This document shows positions 21,013-29,270 of a DNA stretch of 64,000 nt, piece by piece. The stretch comes from Lichenicola sp965198655 (lineage in GTDB: Bacteria > Pseudomonadota > Alphaproteobacteria > Acetobacterales > Acetobacteraceae), in assembly GCA_965198655.1 (NCBI GenBank), contig OZ240668.1, forward strand, positions 1,798,001-1,862,000, read 5' to 3'. The stretch's first letter is position 1. Every line of letters starts with the position of its first letter. The notes beneath the pieces were generated by a model, which did no database searches, had not been told where the DNA came from, and saw nothing but the letters and a program-made list of their open reading frames with translations. Made by a program: the position numbers and the translations under genes.

Positions 21013-21210
21013 ATGAGGATCACCGTGAACGGCGAGGAGCGGGACGTCGCCGCCGCGACCCTGGAGGCGGCGCTGGCCGAACTCGGCTACGCCAGCCTGC
21101 GCGTCGCCACCGCCGTGGACGGCGACTTCGTGCCGGCCGGCCGCCGCGACGCGCAGGCGCTGGCCGAGGGGAGTGCGGTGGAGATCCTGGCGCCGATGCA
21201 GGGAGGCTGA
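21013..21210 (+). CDS. thiS: Sulfur carrier protein ThiS
   Basis: The 65-residue beta-grasp protein ends in the diagnostic Gly-Gly (APMQGG), which is thiocarboxylated to donate sulfur to the thiazole ring made by ThiG. It begins MRITVNGEERDVAAATLEAA at ATG 21013 after a GGAAG/GGAG-rich ribosome site; a longer reading from 20986 is not family-like. thiG starts two bases after its stop. Confidence 0.93.
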   Translation: MRITVNGEERDVAAATLEAALAELGYASLRVATAVDGDFVPAGRRDAQALAEGSAVEILAPMQGG

Positions 21211-21212
21211 CC

Positions 21213-21980
21213 ATGCTGTTCTACGGGACCGAGCTCGGCTCGCGGCTGATGCTGGGCACGGCGCAGTACCCGTCGCCCGACGTGCTGGCCGAGGCGGTGC
21301 GGGCGTCGGGCACCGAGCTGGTGACGGTATCGCTGCGGCGCGAAGGATCAACCGCGCAGGCCGGCCAGGGCTTCTGGTCGCTGGTCCGCGGGCTGGGGGT
21401 GCGTGTGCTGCCCAACACCGCCGGCTGCCATTCGGTGCGCGAGGCGGTCACCACGGCGCAGATGGCGCGCGAGGTGTTCGATACCGACTGGATCAAGCTG
21501 GAGGTTATCGGCGAGAGCGACACGCTGACGCCGGACGTGTTCGGCCTGGTCGAGGCGGCGCGCATCCTGAGCGAGGACGGGTTCTCCGTGTTCCCGTACA
21601 CCACCGACGACCTGGTGGTGGCTGAGCGGCTGCTGCGTGCCGGCTGCGCGGTGCTGATGCCGTGGGGATCGCCGATCGGCTCCGGGCGTGGGCTCAACAA
21701 CCCGTGGGCGCTGCGGGCGCTGCGGGCGCATTTCCCGGAGGTGCCGCTGGTGGTGGATGCCGGGATCGGCCTGCCCAGCCAGGCGGCGGCGGCGATGGAG
21801 ATGGGCTACGACGCGATCCTGCTGAACACCGCGGTGGCGCAGGCCGGCGACCCGGTGGCGATGGCGCGCGCCTTCCGGCTGGCCATCGAGGCCGGGCAGG
21901 CGGCTCGGCTGGCCGACCCGATGGAGCCGCGCGAGATGGCGAGCCCGTCCACCCCGGTGCTGGGCCGGGCCTTCGTATGA
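21213..21980 (+). CDS. thiG: Thiazole synthase ThiG
   Basis: ThiG forms the thiazole phosphate moiety of thiamine from DXP, the glycine imine and ThiS thiocarboxylate. The 255-residue TIM-barrel protein contains LGTAQYPS, the Schiff-base Lys region DWIKLEVIGES, the AVLMPWGSPIGSGRGLNNP phosphate-binding segment and DAGIGLPSQAAAAMEMGYD. The length is typical. It is coupled to thiE by an ATGA overlap. Confidence 0.95.
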   Translation: MLFYGTELGSRLMLGTAQYPSPDVLAEAVRASGTELVTVSLRREGSTAQAGQGFWSLVRGLGVRVLPNTAGCHSVREAVTTAQMAREVFDTDWIKLEVIGESDTLTPDVFGLVEAARILSEDGFSVFPYTTDDLVVAERLLRAGCAVLMPWGSPIGSGRGLNNPWALRALRAHFPEVPLVVDAGIGLPSQAAAAMEMGYDAILLNTAVAQAGDPVAMARAFRLAIEAGQAARLADPMEPREMASPSTPVLGRAFV

Positions 21981-22618
21981 CGGAGGTCCTGCCGGGCCGC
22001 TTCTACCCGGTGGTGGACAGCGCCGACTGGGTGCGGCGAATGGCCGGGGCCGGGGCGCGTCTGGTCCAGCTCCGGGTGAAGGCATCCGACGGCCCGGCGC
22101 TGCGCGACGTCATCCGCGTGGCCAAGGCGGCCTGTGCGGATCGCCAGGCCTGCCTGGTGCTGAACGACCACTGGCAGGCGGCGATCGAGGAAGGGGTGGA
22201 CTTCCTGCATCTCGGCCAGGAGGACCTCGACGCCGCCGACCTGACGGCGATCCGTCGCGCCGGCATCAGGCTCGGGGTCAGCACCCATTCGGACGGCGAG
22301 TTCGACCGCGCCCTGTCGGTGACGCCGGACTACGTGGCGCTGGGGCCGATCTGGCCCACCACGCTGAAGCGGATGCCCTGGGCGCCGCAGGGGCTGGAGC
22401 GGATCGGCGACTGGAAGCGCCGACTCGGCGCGGTCCCGCTGGTCGCGATCGGCGGCATCACCCTCGACCGCGCCCCGTCCTGCCTCCGCGCCGGCGCCGA
22501 CGCGGTGGCGGTGGTCTCCGACGTGGTGGCCGACCCTGACCCGGAGGCGCGGGCGCGGGCCTGGATCGCGGCGACCGAGGCAACGGCCTGGCCTGTCCGG
22601 GGCGCATCGCAGGTCTGA
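21977..22618 (+). CDS. thiE: Thiamine-phosphate synthase
   Basis: ThiE joins HMP pyrophosphate and thiazole phosphate to give thiamine monophosphate. The product has 213 residues starting MTEVLPGRFYPVVDS. Features include RLVQLRVKAS (pyrophosphate-site Arg and Lys), LVLNDHW, HLGQEDL, GVSTHS, DYVALGPIWPTTLK and VAIGGITLD. Its ATG overlaps the thiG stop. The segment of its 3' end at 22541-22575 is repeated exactly 1.5 kb downstream (24106-24140), marking a past recombination event. Confidence 0.93.
   Translation: MTEVLPGRFYPVVDSADWVRRMAGAGARLVQLRVKASDGPALRDVIRVAKAACADRQACLVLNDHWQAAIEEGVDFLHLGQEDLDAADLTAIRRAGIRLGVSTHSDGEFDRALSVTPDYVALGPIWPTTLKRMPWAPQGLERIGDWKRRLGAVPLVAIGGITLDRAPSCLRAGADAVAVVSDVVADPDPEARARAWIAATEATAWPVRGASQV
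22541..22575 (+). repeat. 35-base direct repeat, copy 1 (inside the 3' end of thiE)
   Basis: These 35 bases encode PEARARAWIAAT of ThiE. The identical 35 bases recur at 24106-24140 in the same orientation, bracketing the merR-hydrolase pair. Identity was checked base by base by eye. Confidence 0.85.
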
Positions 22619-22707
22619 CCCGAGGTTGCTGGCATATTGAGGACCGGAGTGGGCTGTGCCGTCGCGGCCGACCTGATGCGAACCGCCTGGTCGATGGCCT
22701 TACCTGT

Positions 22708-23055
22708 TCAGGACGAACGCCTCACCTCCTCGATGATGACCGAGATCGTCGCGCGACGGGCCCGCACCTCGTCCATCTGGGCGTCCAGCTCCACGAGCTT
22801 GGCTTCCAGCCGGGCGTGCAGCCGGGCCTTGCGTCCGCTGCCCTCGGGCGAGTTCAGGTGTTCGGCCACATCGCGGAGGGTGAAGCCGAGGCTACGCGCC
22901 CGACCGATGAAGTTCACGACCTGAAGGGCGCGGTCTCCGTAGTCGCGATGACCGTTCGCAAGGCGTGCGGCTGGAGCCAGGAGACCGCGGGCTTCGTAGA
23001 AGCGGATCTTCGACGTGCTGACGCCGGCCCGCCTGGCCAGATCGCCGATGCGCAT
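22708..23055 (-). CDS. MerR-family transcriptional regulator
   Basis: The 115-residue protein has an N-terminal winged-helix domain MRIGDLARRAGVSTSKIRFYEARGLL, the typical HRDYGDRALQVVNFI segment, and a C-terminal coiled coil (LEAKLVELDAQMDEVRARRAT). It lacks the cysteine-rich metal-binding loop of MerR or CadR, so it more likely senses a small organic molecule or stress. It is divergent from the alpha/beta hydrolase. A perfect inverted repeat lies between them and overlaps its own leader, consistent with autoregulation and control of the hydrolase. Confidence 0.88.
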   Translation of the reverse strand: MRIGDLARRAGVSTSKIRFYEARGLLAPAARLANGHRDYGDRALQVVNFIGRARSLGFTLRDVAEHLNSPEGSGRKARLHARLEAKLVELDAQMDEVRARRATISVIIEEVRRSS

Positions 23056-23059
23056 GGAC

Positions 23060-23089
23060 TTGACCTTCAACCGTGGTTGAAGGTGTAGG
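23060..23089 (+). promoter_or_regulatory. MerR-type operator and promoter for the alpha/beta hydrolase
   Basis: A perfect inverted repeat has arms ACCTTCAACC (23063-23072) and GGTTGAAGGT (23075-23084) around a GT centre. It is placed directly after a TTGACC -35 box (23060-23065), with a possible TGTAGG -10 about 18-19 bases on. The long spacer filled by a palindrome is the hallmark of MerR-activated promoters. It points toward the hydrolase at 23120 and begins only five bases from the merR start codon. Confidence 0.8.
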
Positions 23090-23119
23090 GACCGGCGCCT
23101 CCAGGTCAAGGCGGCTCAC

Positions 23120-23836
23120 ATGGCGACGCACACTCTCGTTCTGGTTCCGGGTCTCGGCAGCGACGCGACCGTCTGGCGGCCGACGATCGCCGCACTGGGC
23201 GGCGAGCTCCAGTGCATCGTGGCCGATACGCTCAGCGACGGTACCCTGGCGGGGATGGCGCGCCGAATCCTCGACCAGGCACCGCCGGACTTCGCCCTGG
23301 CTGGTGTCTCGATGGGCGGAATGGTGGCGCTGGAACTGATGAGAGTGGCACCCGAGCGTGTGACCCGGCTGGCGCTTGTGGATACGAACGCACGGCCGGA
23401 TGCGTTCAGGCGAAGGATGTCCCGTCGTCTGGCCAACCTCATCGTCGGAACGAGCGGCGACTTCAGGCGGCTGGCGGAGCGCAGCCTCGTCTCGCTCGTC
23501 CATCCATCGACGTCGAAAGACGTACGCGACGAGCTCGTGGAGATGAGCGTGAGGGTCGGTTCCAGGGCCTACATCCGGCAGAACCGCGCGGTGATGGCGC
23601 GCGGCGACCTGCGCAAGTTCCTGCCGGGCATCACCGTTCCGACCGCGGTGATCGTCGGTCAGGAGGATCGGATGACGCCCGTCGCGCTGTCCCGGGAAAT
23701 CCACACCCTTACGCCCGGGTCGACGCTCCACGTCGTCCCCGGATGCGGTCACCTTCCTCCCATCGAACGGCCGGAGGTCACGGCCGCCCTGTTGCGGGAG
23801 CTTCTCGAGCGACCTTCGGGACCGGGCGATCGCTGA
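23120..23836 (+). CDS. Alpha/beta hydrolase
   Basis: The 238-residue alpha/beta-hydrolase fold protein starts MATHTLVLVPGLGSDATVW (oxyanion-hole HG-equivalent region). It has the nucleophile elbow GVSMGG, an acidic residue near VGQEDRMTPV and the catalytic His in GCGHLPPIERP. There is no signal peptide. The substrate cannot be deduced; relatives include esterases and haloperoxidase-like enzymes. It is likely controlled by the divergent MerR regulator through the palindrome upstream. Confidence 0.87.
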   Translation: MATHTLVLVPGLGSDATVWRPTIAALGGELQCIVADTLSDGTLAGMARRILDQAPPDFALAGVSMGGMVALELMRVAPERVTRLALVDTNARPDAFRRRMSRRLANLIVGTSGDFRRLAERSLVSLVHPSTSKDVRDELVEMSVRVGSRAYIRQNRAVMARGDLRKFLPGITVPTAVIVGQEDRMTPVALSREIHTLTPGSTLHVVPGCGHLPPIERPEVTAALLRELLERPSGPGDR

Positions 23837-24219
23837 AGCTGTCGGGGACTGCGAACCGCCATCCGGCTTGGCTCTGAGGTCTCCTTCCCCGCAGGACAGG
23901 ACAGCGTCCGACGGGCTTGAACCACGGGACGCGGATGAACGCCATGTACGCGTCACCCTGGAGCTGCGAGGCGACGCAGCTCCAGGCTGCGCCAGGTCGG
24001 CTAGCCCGCATCCGTCGGCAGCGGTGGTCGACCCGCGTTACGCGTTCATCCTTGCTTCGGCCCGCAGGCCGACGACCTGGACGCGTCCGCTGCGGCGTGA
24101 TCGCCCCGGAGGCGCGGGCGCGGGCCTGGATCGCGGCGACGCAGCCCGGCTAGGCTTGGGCAGCCGTCACGGCGTCTGTGGTAGTCGTCACAGGCCGGAA
24201 CGGCGGGGAGGAATGTGCG
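23837..24219. other. Spacer between hydrolase and acetyltransferase containing a thiE 3' fragment
   Basis: No credible gene occupies these 383 bases. Near the right end the plus strand reads VIAPEARARAWIAATQPG followed by TAG 24148-24150, and its core is identical to the thiE 3' end. The preceding bases do not encode the rest of ThiE. A GGGGAGGA ribosome site for the next gene lies at about 24204-24211. Confidence 0.5.
24106..24140 (+). repeat. 35-base direct repeat, copy 2 (thiE 3' fragment)
   Basis: Exact copy of 22541-22575. In the thiE frame it continues with a different ending (QPG then TAG at 24148-24150), so it looks like the tail of another thiE allele rather than a simple local duplication. 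Confidence 0.85.
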
Positions 24220-24753
24220 GTGGATGTCAGGCGTGCCCGTCTCGAAGACATCCCGGCGATCGAGGCGCTGATCGCCCGCTCGGTGATGGAGCTGATGGCC
24301 GGCGAGTACTCGCTCGTCCAGCGGCGCGCGTCGATCGGCCCGTTGTTCGGCGTCGACCGCAGCGTGGTGGAGGACGGCACGTATCTCGTGGTGGAGGCGG
24401 GCGGACGGCTGGCGGGCAGCGGTGGCTGGAGCTTCCGTCGCACGGTGTTCGGCGGCGACGCGATCGACGGCCGCGACGATTCCCTTGCGGTTCCAGGTGC
24501 CGAGCCGGCCCACATCCGCGCCTTCTACGTCGATCCCCACGCCGCTCGAAGCGGGGTGGGCAGCTTGATCCTGCGTCGGAGCGAGGCCGACGCGATGGCA
24601 CGCGGCTTCACCCGCTTCGCCATGGGCGCGACCCTGACCGGACAACCGTTCTACGCCCGGCACGGCTACAGTGCCGGCGCCGCGTTCTCGTTCCTGCTTC
24701 CCGGCGGGATCGAGTTCCCGCTGCTGCACATGGACAAGGAGGCGACCGGATAG
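24220..24753 (+). CDS. GNAT-family N-acetyltransferase
   Basis: The 177-residue GNAT protein starts VRRARLEDIPAIEALI and contains HIRAFYVDPHAARSGVGSLILRRSEADA. This is the beta4 strand and acetyl-CoA pyrophosphate loop, a variant of Q/RxxGxG/A with RSGVGS. It ends with GATLTGQPFYARHGYSAG. GTG 24220 is chosen because a strong GGGGAGGA ribosome site sits eight bases upstream; an open frame to GTG 24178 exists but lacks one. The substrate is unknown. Confidence 0.87.
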   Translation: MDVRRARLEDIPAIEALIARSVMELMAGEYSLVQRRASIGPLFGVDRSVVEDGTYLVVEAGGRLAGSGGWSFRRTVFGGDAIDGRDDSLAVPGAEPAHIRAFYVDPHAARSGVGSLILRRSEADAMARGFTRFAMGATLTGQPFYARHGYSAGAAFSFLLPGGIEFPLLHMDKEATG

Positions 24754-24789
24754 AGGCCGTTGGGCGCTCCGACACCGGGCATCGAAAGG

Positions 24790-24909
24790 AAGTCTTCTTT
24801 TTCTGAAGAAAAAGAAGCAAAAAGACTTTCATTTGTTTAAGCATTTACGCCTTCTTACGTCGGACTCCAACGGATGGAAGTTCTTTGGTTCTTTCTTTCA
24901 AGAAAGAAC
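24790..24909. repeat. AT-rich double-hairpin element downstream of the acetyltransferase
   Basis: Hairpin 1 has arms CTTCTTTTTC (24794-24803) and GAAAAAGAAG (24808-24817) with an outer AAGTC/GACTT pair (24790-24794, 24824-24828). Hairpin 2 has arms GTTCTTTCTT (24888-24897) and AAGAAAGAAC (24900-24909). Its composition is strongly unlike the GC-rich surroundings. It may act as a transcription terminator between the GNAT gene and the antiporter gene, or be a mobile palindromic repeat. Confidence 0.65.
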
Positions 24910-25033
24910 GTCTCTTCCTGTCGGCTGACCGAACGCCCGCTCCACGCACGCGGCCTTACGGCGATGTCATGCGCCGGCTGCATGGATATGGCAGGATGAC
25001 CGCGAGGCCCCGGCGGCAAGAGGAGGCAGGCGC

Positions 25034-27607
25034 ATGATGCTCACCGGACTGCCGGCGGTGCTGCTCACGATCGCCCTGCTGCTGGTGCTGTGCAGCGCGG
25101 TGCAGCCGATCGCGCGACGCCTGCAACTGCCGGAAACGGTGCTGCTGGCGCTGACCGGGATCCTGCTCGGCGGCGCTGCCGACGTGCTGCTGCGCTCACC
25201 GGTCACCGACGCGTTCAACGGCGCCGCCCGCACGCTGCTCGACCTGCCCATCGACAGCGAGGCGTTCCTGCTGATCTTCCTGCCGATCCTGGTGTTCCAG
25301 GGCGCGCTCGCGATCGACGTCCGGCGCCTGGCGCACGAGGCGGCCACCGTGCTGCTGCTGGCGGTTGTGGCGGTGGTGGCGAGCACGGCGGCGATCGGCT
25401 TCGCGCTGTATCCGGTGGCGGGCATGCCGCTGGTGGTGTGCCTCACGCTCGGCGCCATCGTCGCCAACACCGACCCGAGCGCGGTCGCCGGGATCTTCCG
25501 CGAGATCGGCGCCGCGACCCGGCTCACCCGGCTGGTCGAGGGCGAGGCGCTGCTCAACGACGCCGCCGCGATCTCCTTGTTCGGCATCCTGCTGCCGGCG
25601 CTGACCAGCCACGCGCAGATCTCGGTCGGCCACGCGGCGATCGACTTCGCGGTCTCGTTCGCCGGCGCCCTCGCGGTGGGCGTGGTGCTGGGGCGGCTGA
25701 CGCTGGCGATGATCGCCGTGATCGGCGGCACGCCGGCCGGCGAGGTCACCCTGACGCTGGCGCTGCCCTATGTCGCCTACATCGTCTGCGACCGCGTGTT
25801 CGGCTTCTCCGGCGTGGTCGCCACCGCGGCGGCGGGCTTGACCTTCTCGGTCTACGGACCGTCCACCCTGCGCCCGCAGACCTGGCGCTTCGGCGAGCAG
25901 CTCTGGGAGCAGTTGGTGTTCTGCGCGGGCTCGCTGGTGTTCCTGCTGGCCTCCATGCTGGTGCCGCGGCTGCTGGTCGGCATGACGCGCTGGGACCTGG
26001 TGCTGATCGCGATCACCGTCGCCGCCGGCATGGCCGCGCGGGCCGCGGTGATCTTCGGGCTGCTGCCGATCCTGGCCGCGACCCGGCTGTCGCCGCCGGT
26101 GCCGACCCGGTTCAAGGCGACCATGGTCTGGGGCGGCCTGCGCGGCGCCATCACCCTGGCGCTGGCGCTGGCGGTGACCGAGAACCCGCACGTGTCGGCG
26201 CCGGTGGCGCGCTTCGTCGGCATCGTCGCCACCGGCTTCGTGCTGGTCACCTTGTTCCTGAACGGGGGCACGCTGCGCTTCCTGGTGGTGGCGTTGCACC
26301 TCGACCAGCTTTCGCCGATCGACCAGGCGCAGCGGCACCAGGTGCTGGAGATCGGCCTGGGCGAGGTGCGCGACCGCACCCGGAGGATCGCCGGCGAGTT
26401 CGGCTTCCCATCGCACGCCACCCGCTACGTGATGGAAACGCTGGAGCGCCGCATCGCCGAGGAGCGGGCGGTCAACACCTTCCACACCGCACTCGGCGAG
26501 CGGCAGCGGGTGACTCTGGCGCTGATCACGATTGCCAACCACGAGCGCTCCATCCTGCTCGACCTGTTCCGCATACGCGGCATCTCGCGCCGGGTGATGG
26601 AGCAGTTGCTGCGCACCGCGGAGGCGATGATCGACGGTGCCCGGGCGGAAGGGCGGTTCGGCTACGTGCGGGCGGTGCGACGCCGGCTGAGCCCGAGCTG
26701 GCGGTTCCGGCTGGCGCAGGCCGTGCACCATCGGCTGCGCCTCGATGCGCCGCTGATGTACTGCATGATGGAGCGGTTCGAGATGCTGATGATCGCGCAT
26801 CTCGTGGCGCTGTCGCTGACCCGCTACATGCGCCGCCGGGTGGAGCCGACGCTGGGCGTCCGCCTGGCCGACATCGTGTCGGAGGTGCTGGACCGGCAGC
26901 GCCGGCTGCTGGAGGAGGCGATCGGCACCATGCGGCTGCACTACCAGGGCTACACCGAGGCGCTGGAAAGCCGGATGCTGCGCCAGGTGGCGCTGCGTCT
27001 GGAGGGCGAGCAGTACGACGAGCTGCTGGGCGAGAGCCTGATCAGCGAGGAGCTGCATGCCGAGCTGTATCGCGGCGTCGAGCTGCGTCGGCACCGGCTG
27101 GAGCGGCGCCTGCGCTTCAACCTCAAGAGCGGCATCGAGAGCCGGATCAAGGCGGTGCCGGCGCTGGACGGGGTGCCGGAAGCGGTGCTGCACGACCTGG
27201 CGATGACGCTGGCGATCCACTTCACCGCACCCGGCGAGCGGGTGCTGAAGCGAAGCCGGCGCGTGCGCACGGTGTACTTCGTCAGCGCCGGCCAGTTCGA
27301 AAGCCACGTGTCCGAGCACGACATCCGGTTCGGCCCCGGCTCGGTGCTGGGGGCGGAGGACCTGCTGGCGTCGGGCCGGATGGGCGTGTCGGTGCGCTCG
27401 CTCGGCTTCGGCCACCTGCTGGCGATCAGCGCGCGCGAGTTCCGCCGCCTGGCCGACGAGCATCCGGTGGTGCGCACCAACATCGAGCGCCTGCGCCGGG
27501 CGCGCATGGGCGAGCCGGGGGGGATGCTGTTGCTGGGGGCGCCGGTGGAGCGGGCAGAATCGGCCGCAGCCGTGATGGAAAATGCGGCATCCGGAGGGGG
27601 CCTTTGA
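25034..27607 (+). CDS. CPA1-type Na+/H+ antiporter with C-terminal cyclic-nucleotide-binding-like domain
   Basis: The 857-residue protein has about 12 membrane segments in residues 1-420, starting MMLTGLPAVLLTIALLLVLC. The transport-site motifs NTDPSAVAGIFREIG and EGEALLNDAAAISLFG (the ND pair of NhaP/SOS1-like exchangers) and VWGGLRGAITLALALA are present. A long Arg/Glu-rich cytosolic region follows. Near residues 720-820 is a cNMP-binding-like beta-barrel (FTAPGERVLKRSRRVRTVYFV, FGPGSVLGAEDLL). The role is probably sodium or potassium/proton exchange for pH or salt control, gated by a ligand. It is a single gene with no operon partner. Confidence 0.88.
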   Translation: MMLTGLPAVLLTIALLLVLCSAVQPIARRLQLPETVLLALTGILLGGAADVLLRSPVTDAFNGAARTLLDLPIDSEAFLLIFLPILVFQGALAIDVRRLAHEAATVLLLAVVAVVASTAAIGFALYPVAGMPLVVCLTLGAIVANTDPSAVAGIFREIGAATRLTRLVEGEALLNDAAAISLFGILLPALTSHAQISVGHAAIDFAVSFAGALAVGVVLGRLTLAMIAVIGGTPAGEVTLTLALPYVAYIVCDRVFGFSGVVATAAAGLTFSVYGPSTLRPQTWRFGEQLWEQLVFCAGSLVFLLASMLVPRLLVGMTRWDLVLIAITVAAGMAARAAVIFGLLPILAATRLSPPVPTRFKATMVWGGLRGAITLALALAVTENPHVSAPVARFVGIVATGFVLVTLFLNGGTLRFLVVALHLDQLSPIDQAQRHQVLEIGLGEVRDRTRRIAGEFGFPSHATRYVMETLERRIAEERAVNTFHTALGERQRVTLALITIANHERSILLDLFRIRGISRRVMEQLLRTAEAMIDGARAEGRFGYVRAVRRRLSPSWRFRLAQAVHHRLRLDAPLMYCMMERFEMLMIAHLVALSLTRYMRRRVEPTLGVRLADIVSEVLDRQRRLLEEAIGTMRLHYQGYTEALESRMLRQVALRLEGEQYDELLGESLISEELHAELYRGVELRRHRLERRLRFNLKSGIESRIKAVPALDGVPEAVLHDLAMTLAIHFTAPGERVLKRSRRVRTVYFVSAGQFESHVSEHDIRFGPGSVLGAEDLLASGRMGVSVRSLGFGHLLAISAREFRRLADEHPVVRTNIERLRRARMGEPGGMLLLGAPVERAESAAAVMENAASGGGL

Positions 27608-27759
27608 ACGCCGTCATGAGGCCAATGCGCCGGTCGCACGGTTCGCGCTCAGGCTTGCCGGAGATGGTCCTGATCCGACCCAAAGCGGGATGCTCTCGAT
27701 GCGCTTGACTGGACTTGTGCGATGCGAGGTGGGCTGCTCCGGGGGCGTCGCCGCTCGCG

Positions 27760-28317
27760 TCAGGCAAGGACCTCCTCGAGCAGTGCGTCCGCTCCAGGCT
27801 GCGACGGCAGGCGCTTGTCGAGCAACAGCATGGAGAAGCCATGCACCAGACACCACGAGGCGAGTGCCCGGCCGCGCGACGTCGAGATGTCCGACCCCGG
27901 TGACCTGGCAGCCGTCACGCGCGCCAAGGCCGCGAAGGCCTCGGCCGTCGCCTCTCGAAAGTCGGGATCATCGCCGTTCAGGACGGTGTTGTGGAACATG
28001 AGCAGGAACAGACCTGGCTGGGTGCGGGCGAACCGGACGTAGGAGCGGCCGAGTGCTCGCAACGGATCCGTTGGGGACGTCGCGGCTTCGGCCAGTGAAC
28101 GGGCAAAGCGACGGAAGCCGACCGCCGCAAGCGCCGTCAGCAGCCCACAGAGATCGCCGAAATGGTGCGCGGGCGCCGCGTGAGAGACACCGGCGGCGCG
28201 GGAGATGGCCCGCAGCGACAACCGGTCGAGACCATCCCGCTCCAGGATCAGCTCCGCCGCTTCGAGAAGGGCGGGTCGCAATGCCCCGTGATGGTAAGGC
28301 CGTTCCGGCATGGCCAA
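27760..28317 (-). CDS. TetR-family transcriptional regulator
   Basis: The 185-residue protein has an N-terminal helix-turn-helix PYHHGALRPALLEAAELILE ... LSLRAISRAAGVSHAAPAHHFGD, a standard TetR DNA-binding domain. The C-terminal ligand domain is of the WHG/TetR_C type (RTQPGLFLLMFHN, ALASWCLVHGFSMLLLDKRL). ATG 28311 is an alternative start. It is divergent from the DUF2306-like membrane gene; a near-palindrome between the two is a plausible operator. Confidence 0.9.
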   Translation of the reverse strand: MAMPERPYHHGALRPALLEAAELILERDGLDRLSLRAISRAAGVSHAAPAHHFGDLCGLLTALAAVGFRRFARSLAEAATSPTDPLRALGRSYVRFARTQPGLFLLMFHNTVLNGDDPDFREATAEAFAALARVTAARSPGSDISTSRGRALASWCLVHGFSMLLLDKRLPSQPGADALLEEVLA

Positions 28318-28377
28318 GGGATGCCCGATGATGTTGCCGCTGACAAGTTTCGCTTGACCGCAGCCTGCGACCGGCCG

Positions 28378-28396
28378 ATCTTGTCATCGTCAAGAT
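28378..28396. promoter_or_regulatory. Candidate TetR operator
   Basis: A 19-base near-palindrome has arms ATCTTG and CAAGAT separated by seven bases, ending 12 bases before the start codon of the DUF2306-like gene. A second related pair (GACAAG and CTTGAC) lies at about 28342-28357. The positions fit repression by the divergent TetR protein. Confidence 0.45.
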
Positions 28397-28408
28397 AGGA
28401 CGGCCGCG

Positions 28409-29035
28409 ATGACCGGTATCGAGCTTCTGTTGGGGTTGCACGTTCTCGGTGGAAGCGTGGCCCTGCTGGTCGGCCCCGTGCCGATGTTGGTCCGGAAGGG
28501 TGGGGTGCTTCACCGCAAGGCTGGCCTCGTCTTCAGCGGCGCGATGGGCTGCGGCGCGGCGTCCGCCTTCGTGCTGGCTCTCGTCGTGCACAGCACCCTG
28601 CTGCTGACGATAGCCGTGCTGACGGCCTTCCTGATCTTCACCGGGTTGCGGGCGGCCTCGTTCCGGCGGGGTACACGTCCTCGCACCATGGACGGGATGT
28701 CGTGCCTGCTGATGACGGGCTTCGGCATCTGGCTGCTTTGGCGCAGCGTGTCCGTGCCGGACGTGACCGGCCTGTTCTTCGGCGTGGGCGGCCTTGTCCT
28801 GGCGGGCCGGCAATGGCACCTGCAACGCGCCCCGCACCCTGACTGGCTGCTGGCGCACATCGCCGGGATGGGCGGCGCCTATGTCGCGACGGTCACCGCC
28901 TTCCTGGTCGTGAACATCGGGTTCCTGCCGAAGCCCGTCACCTTCATCGTCCCGACGATCATCGGCACGTTGCTGATCACCTGGGCCAGCATACGCCACG
29001 CCTTGCGCACCGGCACTCGGATGAGCATTGGCTGA
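28409..29035 (+). CDS. DUF2306-like integral membrane protein
   Basis: The product has 208 residues with about six to seven membrane segments. It starts MTGIELLLGLHVLGGSVALLVGPVPML, with the conserved LHRKAGLVFSGAM, then AHIAGMGGAYVATVTAFLVVN and a C-terminal helix IVPTIIGTLLITWASI. This resembles DUF2306 or related small heme-like membrane families with conserved His residues. The function is unknown. The gene is divergent from, and probably regulated by, the TetR gene. Confidence 0.8.
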   Translation: MTGIELLLGLHVLGGSVALLVGPVPMLVRKGGVLHRKAGLVFSGAMGCGAASAFVLALVVHSTLLLTIAVLTAFLIFTGLRAASFRRGTRPRTMDGMSCLLMTGFGIWLLWRSVSVPDVTGLFFGVGGLVLAGRQWHLQRAPHPDWLLAHIAGMGGAYVATVTAFLVVNIGFLPKPVTFIVPTIIGTLLITWASIRHALRTGTRMSIG

Positions 29036-29103
29036 ATATGGAAGCGCAAGGCGATGCATCCCTTGCTCAGCAGGTCGGTTTGTTACCCGGGTCGTCCCTG
29101 GAG

Positions 29104-29119
29104 CGCGGGATTTCCCGCG
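29104..29119. promoter_or_regulatory. Perfect short palindrome between the DUF2306-like and LysE genes
   Basis: Arms CGCGGGA and TCCCGCG are separated by TT. It could be a terminator stem for the upstream gene (no T-tract follows) or an operator. The rest of the 235-base gap holds no recognised gene; a plus-strand ORF from 29038 has no family match. Confidence 0.35.
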
Positions 29120-29270
29120 GTGTAGAGACCGTGCGCGATGGCGTCGCAGCCATGACAGGAAAGACGGCTTTCGGAACCAAGAACATCGCCCGCGGGTCCA
29201 GCCGTCCTGACGTCTTCGCAGGCGTCAACATCGGTCGGCGCCATACCTGGTGGGTTGGTTGGGAGCTGAC

